Source: DATKDU01 sp035512595
GTDB lineage: Bacteria; Planctomycetota; Planctomycetia; Pirellulales; Pirellulaceae
Direction of reading: 5' to 3'
NCBI GenBank assembly: GCA_035512595.1
Contig: DATKDU010000141.1
Coordinates: 1 to 8,489 of the forward strand
Length of the DNA: 8,489 bases
The notes under the pieces were generated by a model. That model was not told where the DNA came from and did no database searches. It was given only the letters and a program-made list of their open reading frames with translations. Below, piece by piece: positions 1-7,181 of this stretch. Position 1 is the first letter of the stretch. Each line of letters starts with the position of its first letter. Made by a program: the position numbers and the translations under genes.

Positions 1-938
1 TGCCCCGCGTGGAACGTGATCATCGGCAGGATGCTGAGCTGCGAGGCGATGGCGATCTCCAGGCCGACCATCAGCGTCTTCTGGCTGCCCGAAAAGCCGA
101 CGGCAATCGCATCGGCCCGCGGCAGGCCCAGCCGCTGCGTCAGCGTGTAGCCGACGAAGAACACGCCCGTGTGAATCGACAGCACCAGCGCGACCATGAT
201 CGCGATTTGCAGCCCCTGTTGGGCAAGTTCTGCACCAGTCAATTCCGCTCCGCTTTCCTGCATTATCAGCCCCGAGTTGATCGCGCCGAACAGCACCATC
301 AGCAGAATGCCGCACTGAGACAACGTGCTCAGCCCCTGCTTGCGGCGGGCGGCGAACTCCGCCACGGCGCCGTGCAGCCGAGCGAGCTGAGCCAAAACCA
401 TCGGCAATACGACCAGCAACAGCAGCTCGATCATCAGCTTGCCGGCATCGAGCGCGCCGCTGGCCGGCGTGCCGCGGAGCATGACCGCCAGCCACAGCGG
501 CGGGACGATGAAGCAGGCCAAATTGGTCAGCACGGTGGAGACGATGGCCACGCCGTCATTGCCGAGAGCACGGCGCGTCCAAACGGCGGCTGAGGCGACC
601 GTGCAGGGCGTGACCGATGCGACCAGCAGGCCGCCCGACAGGCTTGGATCGCTGATCAGGTTGGACAGTCCCCAGGCAAGTAGCGGAAGTAACCCGTAGG
701 TCATCGTCAGCGCGATCGCCGGCGCCAGCGGGCGTTTGAGGGTCCGCCAGATCGACCGCGCCTCCAGCGGCAGTGCGGTGATGAACATCACCACGAACAG
801 GTTCGTCTGCCGCAGCCACTTCCAATCGGCCAGCAACTTGAGCTGCGCCGCCCCCAAGAGGCCCACGACGAACAGGATCGTCAGGGCGATGAGGAACCAG
901 CGTTTGGCAAGGAATTGCAGCAAGGCGAAGGCACTCAA
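1..938 (-). CDS. Bile acid:sodium symporter-like (SBF-like) membrane transporter, C-terminus cut by window edge
   Basis: Reading the minus strand from a TTG at 938 gives 312 residues with no stop before the left edge. The protein is very hydrophobic, with about eight or nine membrane segments. Seen directly: a first segment near residues 14-30 after 'AKRWF', a stretch 'VASVTPCTVASA' near 106-117, 'STVLTNLACF' near 134-143, and 'VGFSGSQKTLMVGL' near 280-293 followed by 'LPMITFHAGQ'. This order matches the SBF-like family (YfeH type, related to bile acid:Na+ symporters and ACR3), in which the 'GSxKxL' region and the 'FH' near the C-terminus are typical. Perhaps 20-35 residues are missing. The substrate cannot be read from sequence. 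Start choice: an in-frame ATG at 998 would translate through a heptad repeat at 935-962, so TTG 938 or TTG 923 is preferred. No strong ribosome site is visible at any of them. The gene is divergent from aroC. Confidence 0.82.
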   Translation of the reverse strand, partial: MSAFALLQFLAKRWFLIALTILFVVGLLGAAQLKLLADWKWLRQTNLFVVMFITALPLEARSIWRTLKRPLAPAIALTMTYGLLPLLAWGLSNLISDPSLSGGLLVASVTPCTVASAAVWTRRALGNDGVAIVSTVLTNLACFIVPPLWLAVMLRGTPASGALDAGKLMIELLLLVVLPMVLAQLARLHGAVAEFAARRKQGLSTLSQCGILLMVLFGAINSGLIMQESGAELTGAELAQQGLQIAIMVALVLSIHTGVFFVGYTLTQRLGLPRADAIAVGFSGSQKTLMVGLEIAIASQLSILPMITFHAG

Positions 939-962
939 GTCCCGAGTCCAAAGTCCAAAGTC
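935..962. repeat. Four-unit heptad tandem repeat (consensus caaagtc)
   Basis: Four consecutive 7-base units read tcaagtc (935-941), ccgagtc (942-948), caaagtc (949-955) and caaagtc (956-962). The last two are identical and the first two have diverged. On the minus strand the array reads as 'gactttg' units and lies just upstream of, or across, the start of the transporter gene. I recall similar gactttg-type arrays between genes in planctomycetes, but cannot verify that here. Its position is the main reason for placing the transporter start downstream of it. Confidence 0.75.
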
Positions 963-1081
963 TAGTGGATGGAACCGGCCTATCGTCGCGGGTGCCATCA
1001 AACTAAAATCGAAGGCTGGTAATTGGCCACTCTGCCGCGCTCGGTGCGCGCCTGTGATTTGGCCGCAAGTCGTGTATTCGT

Positions 1082-2227
1082 ATGACCTTACGCTACTGGA
1101 CCGCTGGTGAGTCGCACGGCAAGACGATGCTGGCGATGATCGACGGCTTTCCCGCCGGCGTCGAGATCCAGACCGAGCCGATCGACGTCGAGCTTCAGCG
1201 TCGCCAAGGGGGTTACGGCCGCGGCGGACGCCAGCGGATCGAAACCGATGCCGTCGAAATCCTCACCGGCACTTGGAAAAACGTCACGCTCGGCAGCCCG
1301 CTGGCACTGCAAGTCGTCAATCGTGACTACAAGCTCGAGCGACTTGATGACCTCGCCCGGCCGCGACCTGGACACGGCGACCTGACGGGGGCAATCAAAT
1401 ACCTCGGCCCCATCCGTGGCATTCTGGAGCGGGCCAGCGCCCGCGAGACGACCGTCCGCGTCGCTGCCGGCGCGATCGCCCGCCAGCTCCTGTCCAAATT
1501 CGGCATCGAAGTCATCGGCTACGTCGTCGAGCTCGGCGGCATTCGCATCGACCCGCCCGAAGGGTTGTCGCTGGAAGACCGATTGAAGCTGCGCGACGCC
1601 AGTGAAATCTATTCGCTCGATCCGGCGCGCGATGCGGAGGTCAAGGCCCTCATCGACGACGCGGGAAAGGCCGGCGACACGCTCGGCGGCATCGTCGAAG
1701 TCCGCGTCGAGAACCTGCCGTTTGGACTCGGCACGCACGCCCAGTGGGACCTCAAGCTCGACGGCCGGATCGCGCAGGCGGTGATGGCCGTGCAGGCGAT
1801 CAAGGGAGTCGAGATTGGATTGGGGTTCGAAGGGGCCCGCCGCCGCGGCTCGCAGGTTCACGACCCGATTCATTACGACGAATCGCAGAAGCAGACCAAC
1901 TCGCTCGGCTTCACGCGGCCGACGAACAATGCCGGCGGATTGGAAGCGGGGATGACCAACGGGCAGCCGCTGGTGGTGCGGGCGGCCAAGAAGCCGATCA
2001 GCACGCTGCGAAAGCCGCTGGAGTCGGTGAACCTGGACACGAAAGAGCCGCAGTCGGCCGAGTACGAGCGGAGCGATGTGTGCGCGGTGCCGGCCGCCAG
2101 TGTGATCGTCGAAAACGTCGTCGCCTTCGAAGTTGCTCGAGCGCTGACCGACAAGTTTGGAAGCGACAGCCTGGCGGAGATGCTTTCACGGTTCGATCTG
2201 TTTTTAAAGATGGCGCGGGAGAGGTAA
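1082..2227 (+). CDS. aroC: Chorismate synthase
   Basis: Converts 5-enolpyruvylshikimate-3-phosphate to chorismate (EC 4.2.3.5), using reduced FMN as an untransformed cofactor, in the cytoplasm. It is the last step of the shikimate pathway. The 381-residue length fits the family (about 350-400). All three family signatures are present: 'GESHG' at residues 9-13 (active-site His12), 'RPGHGDLTGA' at 95-104 (His98) followed by 'RASARETTVRVAAGA' at 117-131, and 'SDVCAVPAASVIVENV' at 331-346. The C-terminal half, with 'NNAGGLEAGMTNG' (282-294) and 'LDTKEP' (318-323), follows the Gram-positive (Bacillus-like) subtype rather than the enterobacterial one, which has 'RHDPC' and 'RAVPV' here. The ATG at 1082 puts the conserved 'YWTAGESHG' at the very N-terminus. 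No Shine-Dalgarno site is visible before it. It stands alone with no other aromatic-pathway gene in view. The 119-base spacer upstream (963-1081) must hold its promoter, but I can point to no convincing boxes. Confidence 0.97.
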   Translation: MTLRYWTAGESHGKTMLAMIDGFPAGVEIQTEPIDVELQRRQGGYGRGGRQRIETDAVEILTGTWKNVTLGSPLALQVVNRDYKLERLDDLARPRPGHGDLTGAIKYLGPIRGILERASARETTVRVAAGAIARQLLSKFGIEVIGYVVELGGIRIDPPEGLSLEDRLKLRDASEIYSLDPARDAEVKALIDDAGKAGDTLGGIVEVRVENLPFGLGTHAQWDLKLDGRIAQAVMAVQAIKGVEIGLGFEGARRRGSQVHDPIHYDESQKQTNSLGFTRPTNNAGGLEAGMTNGQPLVVRAAKKPISTLRKPLESVNLDTKEPQSAEYERSDVCAVPAASVIVENVVAFEVARALTDKFGSDSLAEMLSRFDLFLKMARER

Positions 2228-2232
2228 AGTAA

Positions 2233-2253
2233 TCCACTCGCTCCGCGAGTGGA
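2233..2253. repeat. Perfect 9-bp-stem palindrome after aroC (REP-like)
   Basis: TCCACTCGC (2233-2241) and GCGAGTGGA (2245-2253) are perfect reverse complements around a 3-base loop TCC. The element begins five bases after the aroC stop. No T-run follows, so it is not a standard intrinsic terminator, though it could still stabilise the 3' end of the aroC mRNA. A related element lies at 2320-2340 in the opposite orientation, which suggests a dispersed repeat family. Confidence 0.75.
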
Positions 2254-2319
2254 CAAGAGCGTTATCAACCCGAGTTGACGCTGGCCAAAGGGCGCGACAC
2301 GACACGCCACGTCGAACTG

Positions 2320-2340
2320 TGCACTCGCGGAGCGAGTACA
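2320..2340. repeat. Second copy of the palindrome, inverted, one stem mismatch
   Basis: TGCACTCGC (2320-2328), loop GGA, then GCGAGTACA (2332-2340) form a 9-position stem with one mismatch. The loop GGA is the complement of the TCC loop at 2242-2244, so this copy matches the reverse strand of the first element: reverse-complementing 2323-2337 gives exactly the 15-base core found at 2236-2250. The pair brackets about 66 bases of otherwise unannotated sequence and ends 24 bases before the start of the next gene. Confidence 0.75.
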
Positions 2341-2364
2341 CTACACTGGAACAAGGACGTTCGC

Positions 2365-3696
2365 ATGCACGACAGGACCCGAATAGCCGTCTGCCGCTGG
2401 GGCTTCCTCGCCCTGTGCGTCGTGCCGACGCTGCTCACCTGCTGGTTCATCGCCTTTCATTGGCTGTCGATAAAATCCCCCGCGGTGAAAGCCGAGTGGG
2501 AGCGCGAGCTGTCGCAACGGCTGGGCGTGACGGTCACGATCGAGAGCCTGTCGTATCCGCAGCCGTCCGTTGCCGAGCTCACTTCCGTCAAGCTGACCGA
2601 CGCCGAAACGGGGAAGTTGCTGGCCGAATGCCGCGGGGTGGAGATCGTGCCGCAGGCCGAGCAGTGGGAAGTTACGCTCCTGGAGCCGGCGATCCGCCGC
2701 GAAACGCTTCCAGAGCTTGTCCAGCGGCTTCACGACCGGCTGCTGGCCAGTGCGGGGCCGATGCCACGGCTGCACATCGCCGCCGCCCAGTTGACGATCC
2801 AGGACGACGCGGCCGCCCTTTGTCTTCTGAATCTTTCGTCCGACTTGCAAATGACCGCGGATGGACGGGAATGGAGCGCCCGCTTGGCACTGCCGCAGCA
2901 GCCGGAATTTATCGATCTTCGCGTCACCCGCAACCGGCAGGTTTCCCCGCCGGCGACAGAGGTCGCGTGGAGCTGCCCGGCACGAGTGCCGGCCCACTGG
3001 CTCAGCGGTTTTCTCGGTGACACGCGCTCGCTCGGCAGTGACGCTACCTTTGCCGGCAATGGCCGCCTGACTGTCGCCAGGTCTGGAGTCAGCGGCCAGT
3101 GTTCCGGCGGGTTGGCCGGGATCGATCTGACGACTGCCGTCAGCCAGCGGTTTCCGCATCTCTTGAGCGGCAGTGCGATGCTGACGCTTGAGCGGGCGAT
3201 CATCGACAGCGGCCGCCTGTCACAGGCTCGCGGCACGCTCGTCGTCGCCGGCGGCGGCCGGATCGGCCGCTCGCTGCTCGAAGCGGCCCAAAACCACTTG
3301 CAGCTAACAGCCAACTTTCCGGCGGACGACACTGACAGCATCCACTACGAGCGGCTGGCGCTCGGCTTCGACCTGACTGGCGATCGTCTGCACCTCATCG
3401 GCAATGCCGACGAACATCAGCCAGGAATTCTGCTGACGAACGACACGGGTCCGCTACTCTCCGCGGCCAGCGATCACGAAACGCCTGCCGTCGCACTGGC
3501 CCGCACGCTCCTGCCCGATAGCCAGGTGCAAGTCCCGGCGGCCATGCAGACGGCGGCGCTCTTGAAAGTGCTGCCGCTGCACAGCGCCGATTCTCCCCTC
3601 ACCGCCGGTCGCACGACGCACACGCCGACGCGGTTGGTGCCGGCATCCCCCGCCAGTCATTCAACAAATCCGATCCGGGAGCGGTCTCTGCGCTAG
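2365..3696 (+). CDS. Membrane-anchored AsmA-like hypothetical protein
   Basis: A 443-residue protein of unknown function. Seen: a basic N-terminus, then one strong membrane segment at about residues 13-34, followed by a long non-membrane portion. Residues 39-110 read 'VKAEWERELSQRLG' then 'VTIESLSYPQPSVAEL' and 'VKLTDAETGKLLAECRGVEI'. This resembles the N-terminal layout of AsmA/DUF748-type proteins: an anchor, then beta-rich repeats describing where a layer lies. The remainder alternates short strands ('LTLERAIIDSGRL', 'LALGFDLTGDRLHLIG'), as in such periplasmic beta-rich proteins. From this I infer an inner-membrane anchor with a periplasmic body; no enzyme motif is visible. The ATG at 2365 has AGGA nine bases upstream and begins just before the hydrophobic segment. 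The open frame extends back to 2275, but that part would translate the palindromic repeat and is rejected. The last 40 residues (Pro, Thr, Ser-rich, 'PASPASHSTN') look unlike the rest; a frameshift there is possible. Confidence 0.72.
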   Translation: MHDRTRIAVCRWGFLALCVVPTLLTCWFIAFHWLSIKSPAVKAEWERELSQRLGVTVTIESLSYPQPSVAELTSVKLTDAETGKLLAECRGVEIVPQAEQWEVTLLEPAIRRETLPELVQRLHDRLLASAGPMPRLHIAAAQLTIQDDAAALCLLNLSSDLQMTADGREWSARLALPQQPEFIDLRVTRNRQVSPPATEVAWSCPARVPAHWLSGFLGDTRSLGSDATFAGNGRLTVARSGVSGQCSGGLAGIDLTTAVSQRFPHLLSGSAMLTLERAIIDSGRLSQARGTLVVAGGGRIGRSLLEAAQNHLQLTANFPADDTDSIHYERLALGFDLTGDRLHLIGNADEHQPGILLTNDTGPLLSAASDHETPAVALARTLLPDSQVQVPAAMQTAALLKVLPLHSADSPLTAGRTTHTPTRLVPASPASHSTNPIRERSLR

Positions 3697-3806
3697 GGCG
3701 TTTGGCCGCCGGCGAAGTCGAGAGCGCGGATGGCCCGCTGCTCAGACGATACGATGAACAGTCGTGGCTTCCACTTTTTGTTCGTCGATTGCACGGGTCG
3801 CTCGCC

Positions 3807-4256
3807 GTGGCTCTAAGAATTACCCTTCGTCAACTGCTGGTATTTCTAACACTCGTGGGAGTCTGTCTCGGGCTCGCCGTTGCAGAAGAACCGTCTCCTT
3901 CGTTAGCAGTTCTCACGTCCTTTGCGCCTGGCGCCTACCTGGCGACTGGCATTTTGAGAACTTCGAATTCCCGTTTTGGCCGCAGGGCAATAACGAGCGC
4001 GAAATGCGGAGCGATCGGCGGCACGCTTTCGTGCCCATCGTTTCTAGTGCCACTGGCCATTGCGAATTATTACGCGTCGCCGTTTCACTACTTCCCGCTC
4101 TATGTGGACGTGATCGGTGCATTTGTAGCCGCTGTGGTGCTGGGAGTTAGCGAAGGAGCGCTCTTTGGCTGGCTGTCGGCCAAGATCTTCGGCGAATGGG
4201 ATCGACGACGACGCTGGCGGCTACGTCGCGAAAAATATGCCGCCGGTGCAGAGTGA
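3807..4256 (+). CDS. Small multi-pass membrane protein of unknown function
   Basis: With the GTG at 3807 the product is 149 residues. It begins 'MALRITLRQLLVFLTLVG', a basic-plus-hydrophobic start that I recognise from many short planctomycete membrane proteins ('FSLRQLL...VTLV' type). Membrane segments: about 9-26, a weaker one at 32-50, 68-88 ('GAIGGTLSCPSFLVPLAI') and 97-128 (probably one long or two short segments, with 'GAFVAAVVLGVSEGALFGWL'). The C-terminus is strongly basic ('WDRRRRWRLRREK'), which suggests a cytoplasmic tail. No recognised functional motif. The frame is open further back, to a TTG at 3702 and beyond, so the start is uncertain. Base composition at third positions is less GC-rich than in the flanking genes, which may mean recent acquisition or weak selection. 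It is a membrane protein with fair certainty; its role is unknown. Confidence 0.6.
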   Translation: MALRITLRQLLVFLTLVGVCLGLAVAEEPSPSLAVLTSFAPGAYLATGILRTSNSRFGRRAITSAKCGAIGGTLSCPSFLVPLAIANYYASPFHYFPLYVDVIGAFVAAVVLGVSEGALFGWLSAKIFGEWDRRRRWRLRREKYAAGAE

Positions 4257-4315
4257 GTGTTGCTGCTGATTCGCGGCATCTGCGAGAAGAGTAACGCAAA
4301 CGCCGAGCCGGCCAT

Positions 4316-4329
4316 AGCATGGCAATGCT
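4316..4329. repeat. Short inverted repeat in leader of the secreted-protein gene
   Basis: AGCAT (4316-4320) and ATGCT (4325-4329) are inverted around GGCA. They lie in a stretch rich in ATGC tetramers (4317-4363, including GCATGCATGATGGGATGC) within the 138-base gap before the 926-residue protein gene. This could be an operator or merely chance. The arms are only five bases, so support is weak. Confidence 0.25.
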
Positions 4330-4394
4330 TGCTTGCCCAAGAAGCCGCATGCATGATGGGATGCCAACACGCCAGTATCTCCCAGGACCTTGCC

Positions 4395-7175
4395 ATGCAC
4401 TGCCGCTTGACCGTCGTCGTGGTCGTTCTCGCCTCCCTGGCAAGCAGCACCGCGTTCGCTCAAGAATCCCTCTGGCTCGAAGCCGAACATTTCGTCGGCA
4501 TTCGCGGCTACTGCTGGCCGATGGGGCCGGCAAACATCAAGACGACGCAAGGAAACTGGGGACTGTCGGGCCCCGGCTGGGCGGCGGAGTGGGTGCAAGG
4601 AGGCGAGAGCGGCTTTCTGTCGATCGCCACGGGGGCCAACGATGACAAGGCGGTCGTCACGCGGCCGATCGAGATTCCCATCGCCGGCAGGTACTTCGTC
4701 TGGGTCCGGTACGGCGATTGGCGGGAAAAGACGGAGCGCTTCCAGGTGCAGATCGAGCAGGCCGGGCAGCCGCTGTGGACAGGGCAGTACGGCGAAAAAC
4801 CGGCGGTCGAAGAAGACAACGAAATGAAGCTCTACTTCGGCTGGGCGTTCGGCTGGGCGAAGCAAGAAGTGCAATTGCAAAAGGGTCCGGCGACGATCAA
4901 GCTTGTCAGTACGACCAAGGAGCAAGAGCCGCGGCAGATCGACGTCGTCGTGCTGACGACCGACGAAGGTTATCGCCCGCTCACGAAGGACCGGCCCAAG
5001 AACCACGCCTGGACGATCCTCGATTCCTACCGCGGCGGCATTCCGGATCGTTTAGAGCCCCTCGCTAGGCGGCGTCCCGATTTCAAGCAGCCGGCCAGCT
5101 ACGAATTGCCGGCAGCCTGGAAGCTCCGCACGTTTCGCGACAACGGTTTTTTGTATCTGTGGAACATGAACCACGCACTGGCTGCGGAAACGTGGCTCAG
5201 CGACAAGCCGGACCGCGTCAAGTTTCCCTATAGCGTCGCGGATCAAGGCGTGCGGCAGGAGTTTGAGAAAAAGTTTTCCGGCGCAGGCGACGTGCCCATC
5301 TTCAGCGACCCGCGGATCGTGCCGACGTTCCACGGCGCTGGCCCCGGCATTTTCGCCACCGACGAGAAGACGGGGGAAGTGCTGCCGCCGGGACAGAAAT
5401 TCGCCGCCTGGCTCGACGCTCATCCCGACCGGCCGTGGGGCATGATGATGAACTATCACCCCGACGTGCCGATCGGCGAGAAGGGGATCGCCCTGTTCCA
5501 GAAGTATCGCGACCGGTACGTCGGCGCGATTGCCGGCGAGAGCTTTGGGTACTTCTATCCCGACGGCGAGAAGATGAAGGCCGCGACGGCCGGGTCGCAG
5601 ACGCGGCGGCAAGTCGCGGCGGCGTTCACGCCGGTGATGCTCGAATCGAATCGCGACAAGTACCGTAAGGTCTTTGGCCGCGACCTCGACGCCAATCCGT
5701 ACCAGGACGTCATCTCGTGCCTCTCGGTCGGCAACATCATGGGCATTCCGCTGACGGCCGACTGGGGGGCCAAGACGATCGGCTACGAGTCGGCGACTGC
5801 GACCAGCTCGGTCCTGCCGATGCGGTGGGCCTTCATGCGCGGGGCGGCCCGCCAGTGGGGGAACCTCACGGCCACGTACCGCTCCTGCAACTTCGGCGAC
5901 TCGAGCACGATCTTCAGCGACACGCAGAGCTATCACGCCCCGCGGAATTTCTACGACAACTACTACAGCGTGGTCAGCGGGGCCGGCATGACCTGGTACA
6001 AGATGGACATCTGGTACCAGTACATGGCCGGCTCGTCGATGTTCTATCACGAGCAGGGGTTTGACGAATACTGGCAGCCCGGGGGCACGACCGTCGCCGG
6101 GCTGCATGAAGTGCAGCTCTCGCCCAAAGGAAAGCTCGTCGATCGGTTCCTCCGCGTGACGGCTGCCGAGCCCGACCGGGGCAATCCCTACACGCCGATC
6201 GCCTTCCTCGTCGATTACGCCCACGGCTGGGAGCCGGCCCCGTTCTGGCCCAACAGCTTCAAGAACCTGCACGGCCACCAGGACAAATTCCTGTTCAGCG
6301 ATCACGAGAAAATGCTGGAGCAGTATTTCTGGACCGCCTATCACCCGATCGGCCCCGAGAGCCAGCGGCCGATTACCGGCACGAATGAGGTCTATCTTCC
6401 GGGCGTCTATGGCGACATCTTTGACGTGATCCTCGCGTATCCCGACGTCGCCAAGTGGCGGACGATCGACACGTACCCGGTGGTGATCGTCGCCGGCGAC
6501 ATCGAGCTGACAGCGGCCGAAGGGCAGCGGCTGGCGCAGTATGTCGCGGCGGGCGGGACGCTGGTCGTAGCGGGGGAGCATCTGACTGGCCCTGGAGTCG
6601 CCGCGCTTGCGTTGCCGGCGGTCGGCGGCGCCAGTGAAACGGCCGGCTATCGCTGGCTGGGCGATGCCGAGGTTGCGCCGTCGCAGCTTTATCGGTACAG
6701 CGAGATAGCGATGCCTGTCGCGGGCGGACCCGAGCCTGCGCGTCCGCTGGCCACCACCCCCGACGGCAAATGCTTCTGCGCATCCATCGACCGCGGCAAT
6801 GGCCGGCTGATTTATCTCTCCGTCCCCCGCGGCCTGGGGATCGACAAGGCGATCCATCCCGTTTTCCCGCGGCTGCTGGCGCATTTATCCCGCGGCCAGA
6901 TGCCGCTGGAAGTCAACGGCCAGGTCGAATGGCTCGTCAATCGCACGAGTGCCGGCTGGTGCGTGACGCTGATGAACCCCGCCGGCCAGGACAAGCCGCA
7001 GCACGGCATCACCCCGACCGACTACCGCCAGAACAAGCAGGTTGTGATCCGCTCGTTCGTTCCAATCACCACCGCCAAGGACCGCCTATTGCCGGACGAT
7101 TCATTGAAGGTCGAAAGCGGCCAGATCCAAGTCGAAGTGCCGGCGGGTGGTGTGCGGATTATCGAACTCAGATGA
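4395..7175 (+). CDS. Large secreted protein: glycan-binding-like domain, glycoside-hydrolase-like core, GATase-like C-terminal domain
   Basis: A 926-residue protein. Residues 1-22 are a clear signal peptide ('MHCRLTVVVVV...SSTAFA', cleavage before Gln23). Residues 25-190 read like a CBM6/35-type beta-sandwich: 'LWLEAEHF', 'GGESGFLSIATG', 'VVTRPIEIPIAGRYFVWVRYG'. About 240-620 looks like a TIM-barrel core: 'FLYLWNMNH' (252-260), 'WGMMMNYHPDVP' (348-359), 'AIAGESFGYFYPD' (378-390), 'TADWGAKTIGYES' (454-466), 'MRGAARQWGN' (481-490), 'GMTWYKMDIW' (531-540) and 'SMFYHEQGF' (548-556). Glu382 and Glu553 are candidate catalytic acids (inference). Residues 690-740 ('YPVVIVAGDIEL', 'YVAAGGTLVVAGE') resemble the GATase-like domain of GH42-type enzymes, and a beta-rich tail ends the protein. 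The likely role is binding or hydrolysis of a polysaccharide outside the cytoplasm; substrate unknown. GH150 (lambda-carrageenase-like) and GH42-related families are possibilities I cannot decide between. ATG 4395 has AGGA nine bases upstream and starts the signal peptide; the open frame back to 4257 is leader. Confidence 0.75.
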   Translation: MHCRLTVVVVVLASLASSTAFAQESLWLEAEHFVGIRGYCWPMGPANIKTTQGNWGLSGPGWAAEWVQGGESGFLSIATGANDDKAVVTRPIEIPIAGRYFVWVRYGDWREKTERFQVQIEQAGQPLWTGQYGEKPAVEEDNEMKLYFGWAFGWAKQEVQLQKGPATIKLVSTTKEQEPRQIDVVVLTTDEGYRPLTKDRPKNHAWTILDSYRGGIPDRLEPLARRRPDFKQPASYELPAAWKLRTFRDNGFLYLWNMNHALAAETWLSDKPDRVKFPYSVADQGVRQEFEKKFSGAGDVPIFSDPRIVPTFHGAGPGIFATDEKTGEVLPPGQKFAAWLDAHPDRPWGMMMNYHPDVPIGEKGIALFQKYRDRYVGAIAGESFGYFYPDGEKMKAATAGSQTRRQVAAAFTPVMLESNRDKYRKVFGRDLDANPYQDVISCLSVGNIMGIPLTADWGAKTIGYESATATSSVLPMRWAFMRGAARQWGNLTATYRSCNFGDSSTIFSDTQSYHAPRNFYDNYYSVVSGAGMTWYKMDIWYQYMAGSSMFYHEQGFDEYWQPGGTTVAGLHEVQLSPKGKLVDRFLRVTAAEPDRGNPYTPIAFLVDYAHGWEPAPFWPNSFKNLHGHQDKFLFSDHEKMLEQYFWTAYHPIGPESQRPITGTNEVYLPGVYGDIFDVILAYPDVAKWRTIDTYPVVIVAGDIELTAAEGQRLAQYVAAGGTLVVAGEHLTGPGVAALALPAVGGASETAGYRWLGDAEVAPSQLYRYSEIAMPVAGGPEPARPLATTPDGKCFCASIDRGNGRLIYLSVPRGLGIDKAIHPVFPRLLAHLSRGQMPLEVNGQVEWLVNRTSAGWCVTLMNPAGQDKPQHGITPTDYRQNKQVVIRSFVPITTAKDRLLPDDSLKVESGQIQVEVPAGGVRIIELR

Positions 7176-7181
7176 GCGTGA

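Noticed and set aside
9..593. 194-residue plus-strand open frame at the left edge
   Set aside because: Rich in Gln, Arg, His with no structure; the minus strand over the same bases encodes an eight- or nine-segment membrane transporter.
1088..1873. 261-residue minus-strand open frame inside aroC
   Set aside because: It mirrors the codons of an unmistakable chorismate synthase; low-complexity composition and no motif.
2233..2253. Intrinsic terminator for aroC
   Set aside because: The stem is good but no T-run follows on the plus strand, and a related copy exists nearby, so a repeat element is the better description.
2275..2364. Upstream extension of the 443-residue protein
   Set aside because: It would translate one of the palindromic repeats and place 30 irrelevant residues before a good start with a ribosome site at 2365.
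2341..3159. 272-residue minus-strand open frame
   Set aside because: Shadow of the membrane-anchored protein gene, whose frame has a membrane segment and a ribosome site.
3764..4150. 128-residue plus-strand open frame overlapping the small membrane protein
   Set aside because: Ser, Arg, Cys-rich with no membrane pattern; the competing frame has regular hydrophobic segments and a basic tail.
4257..4394. 46-residue N-terminal extension of the secreted protein
   Set aside because: It would bury the signal peptide; the ATG at 4395 has an AGGA site and begins the signal peptide directly.
5052..6884. 610-residue open frame on the minus strand opposite the secreted-protein gene
   Set aside because: Its composition (Arg, Ala, Gly, Asp, His-rich with no domain pattern) is that of an antisense shadow of a GC-rich gene; the plus-strand frame has a signal peptide and coherent domains over the same bases.
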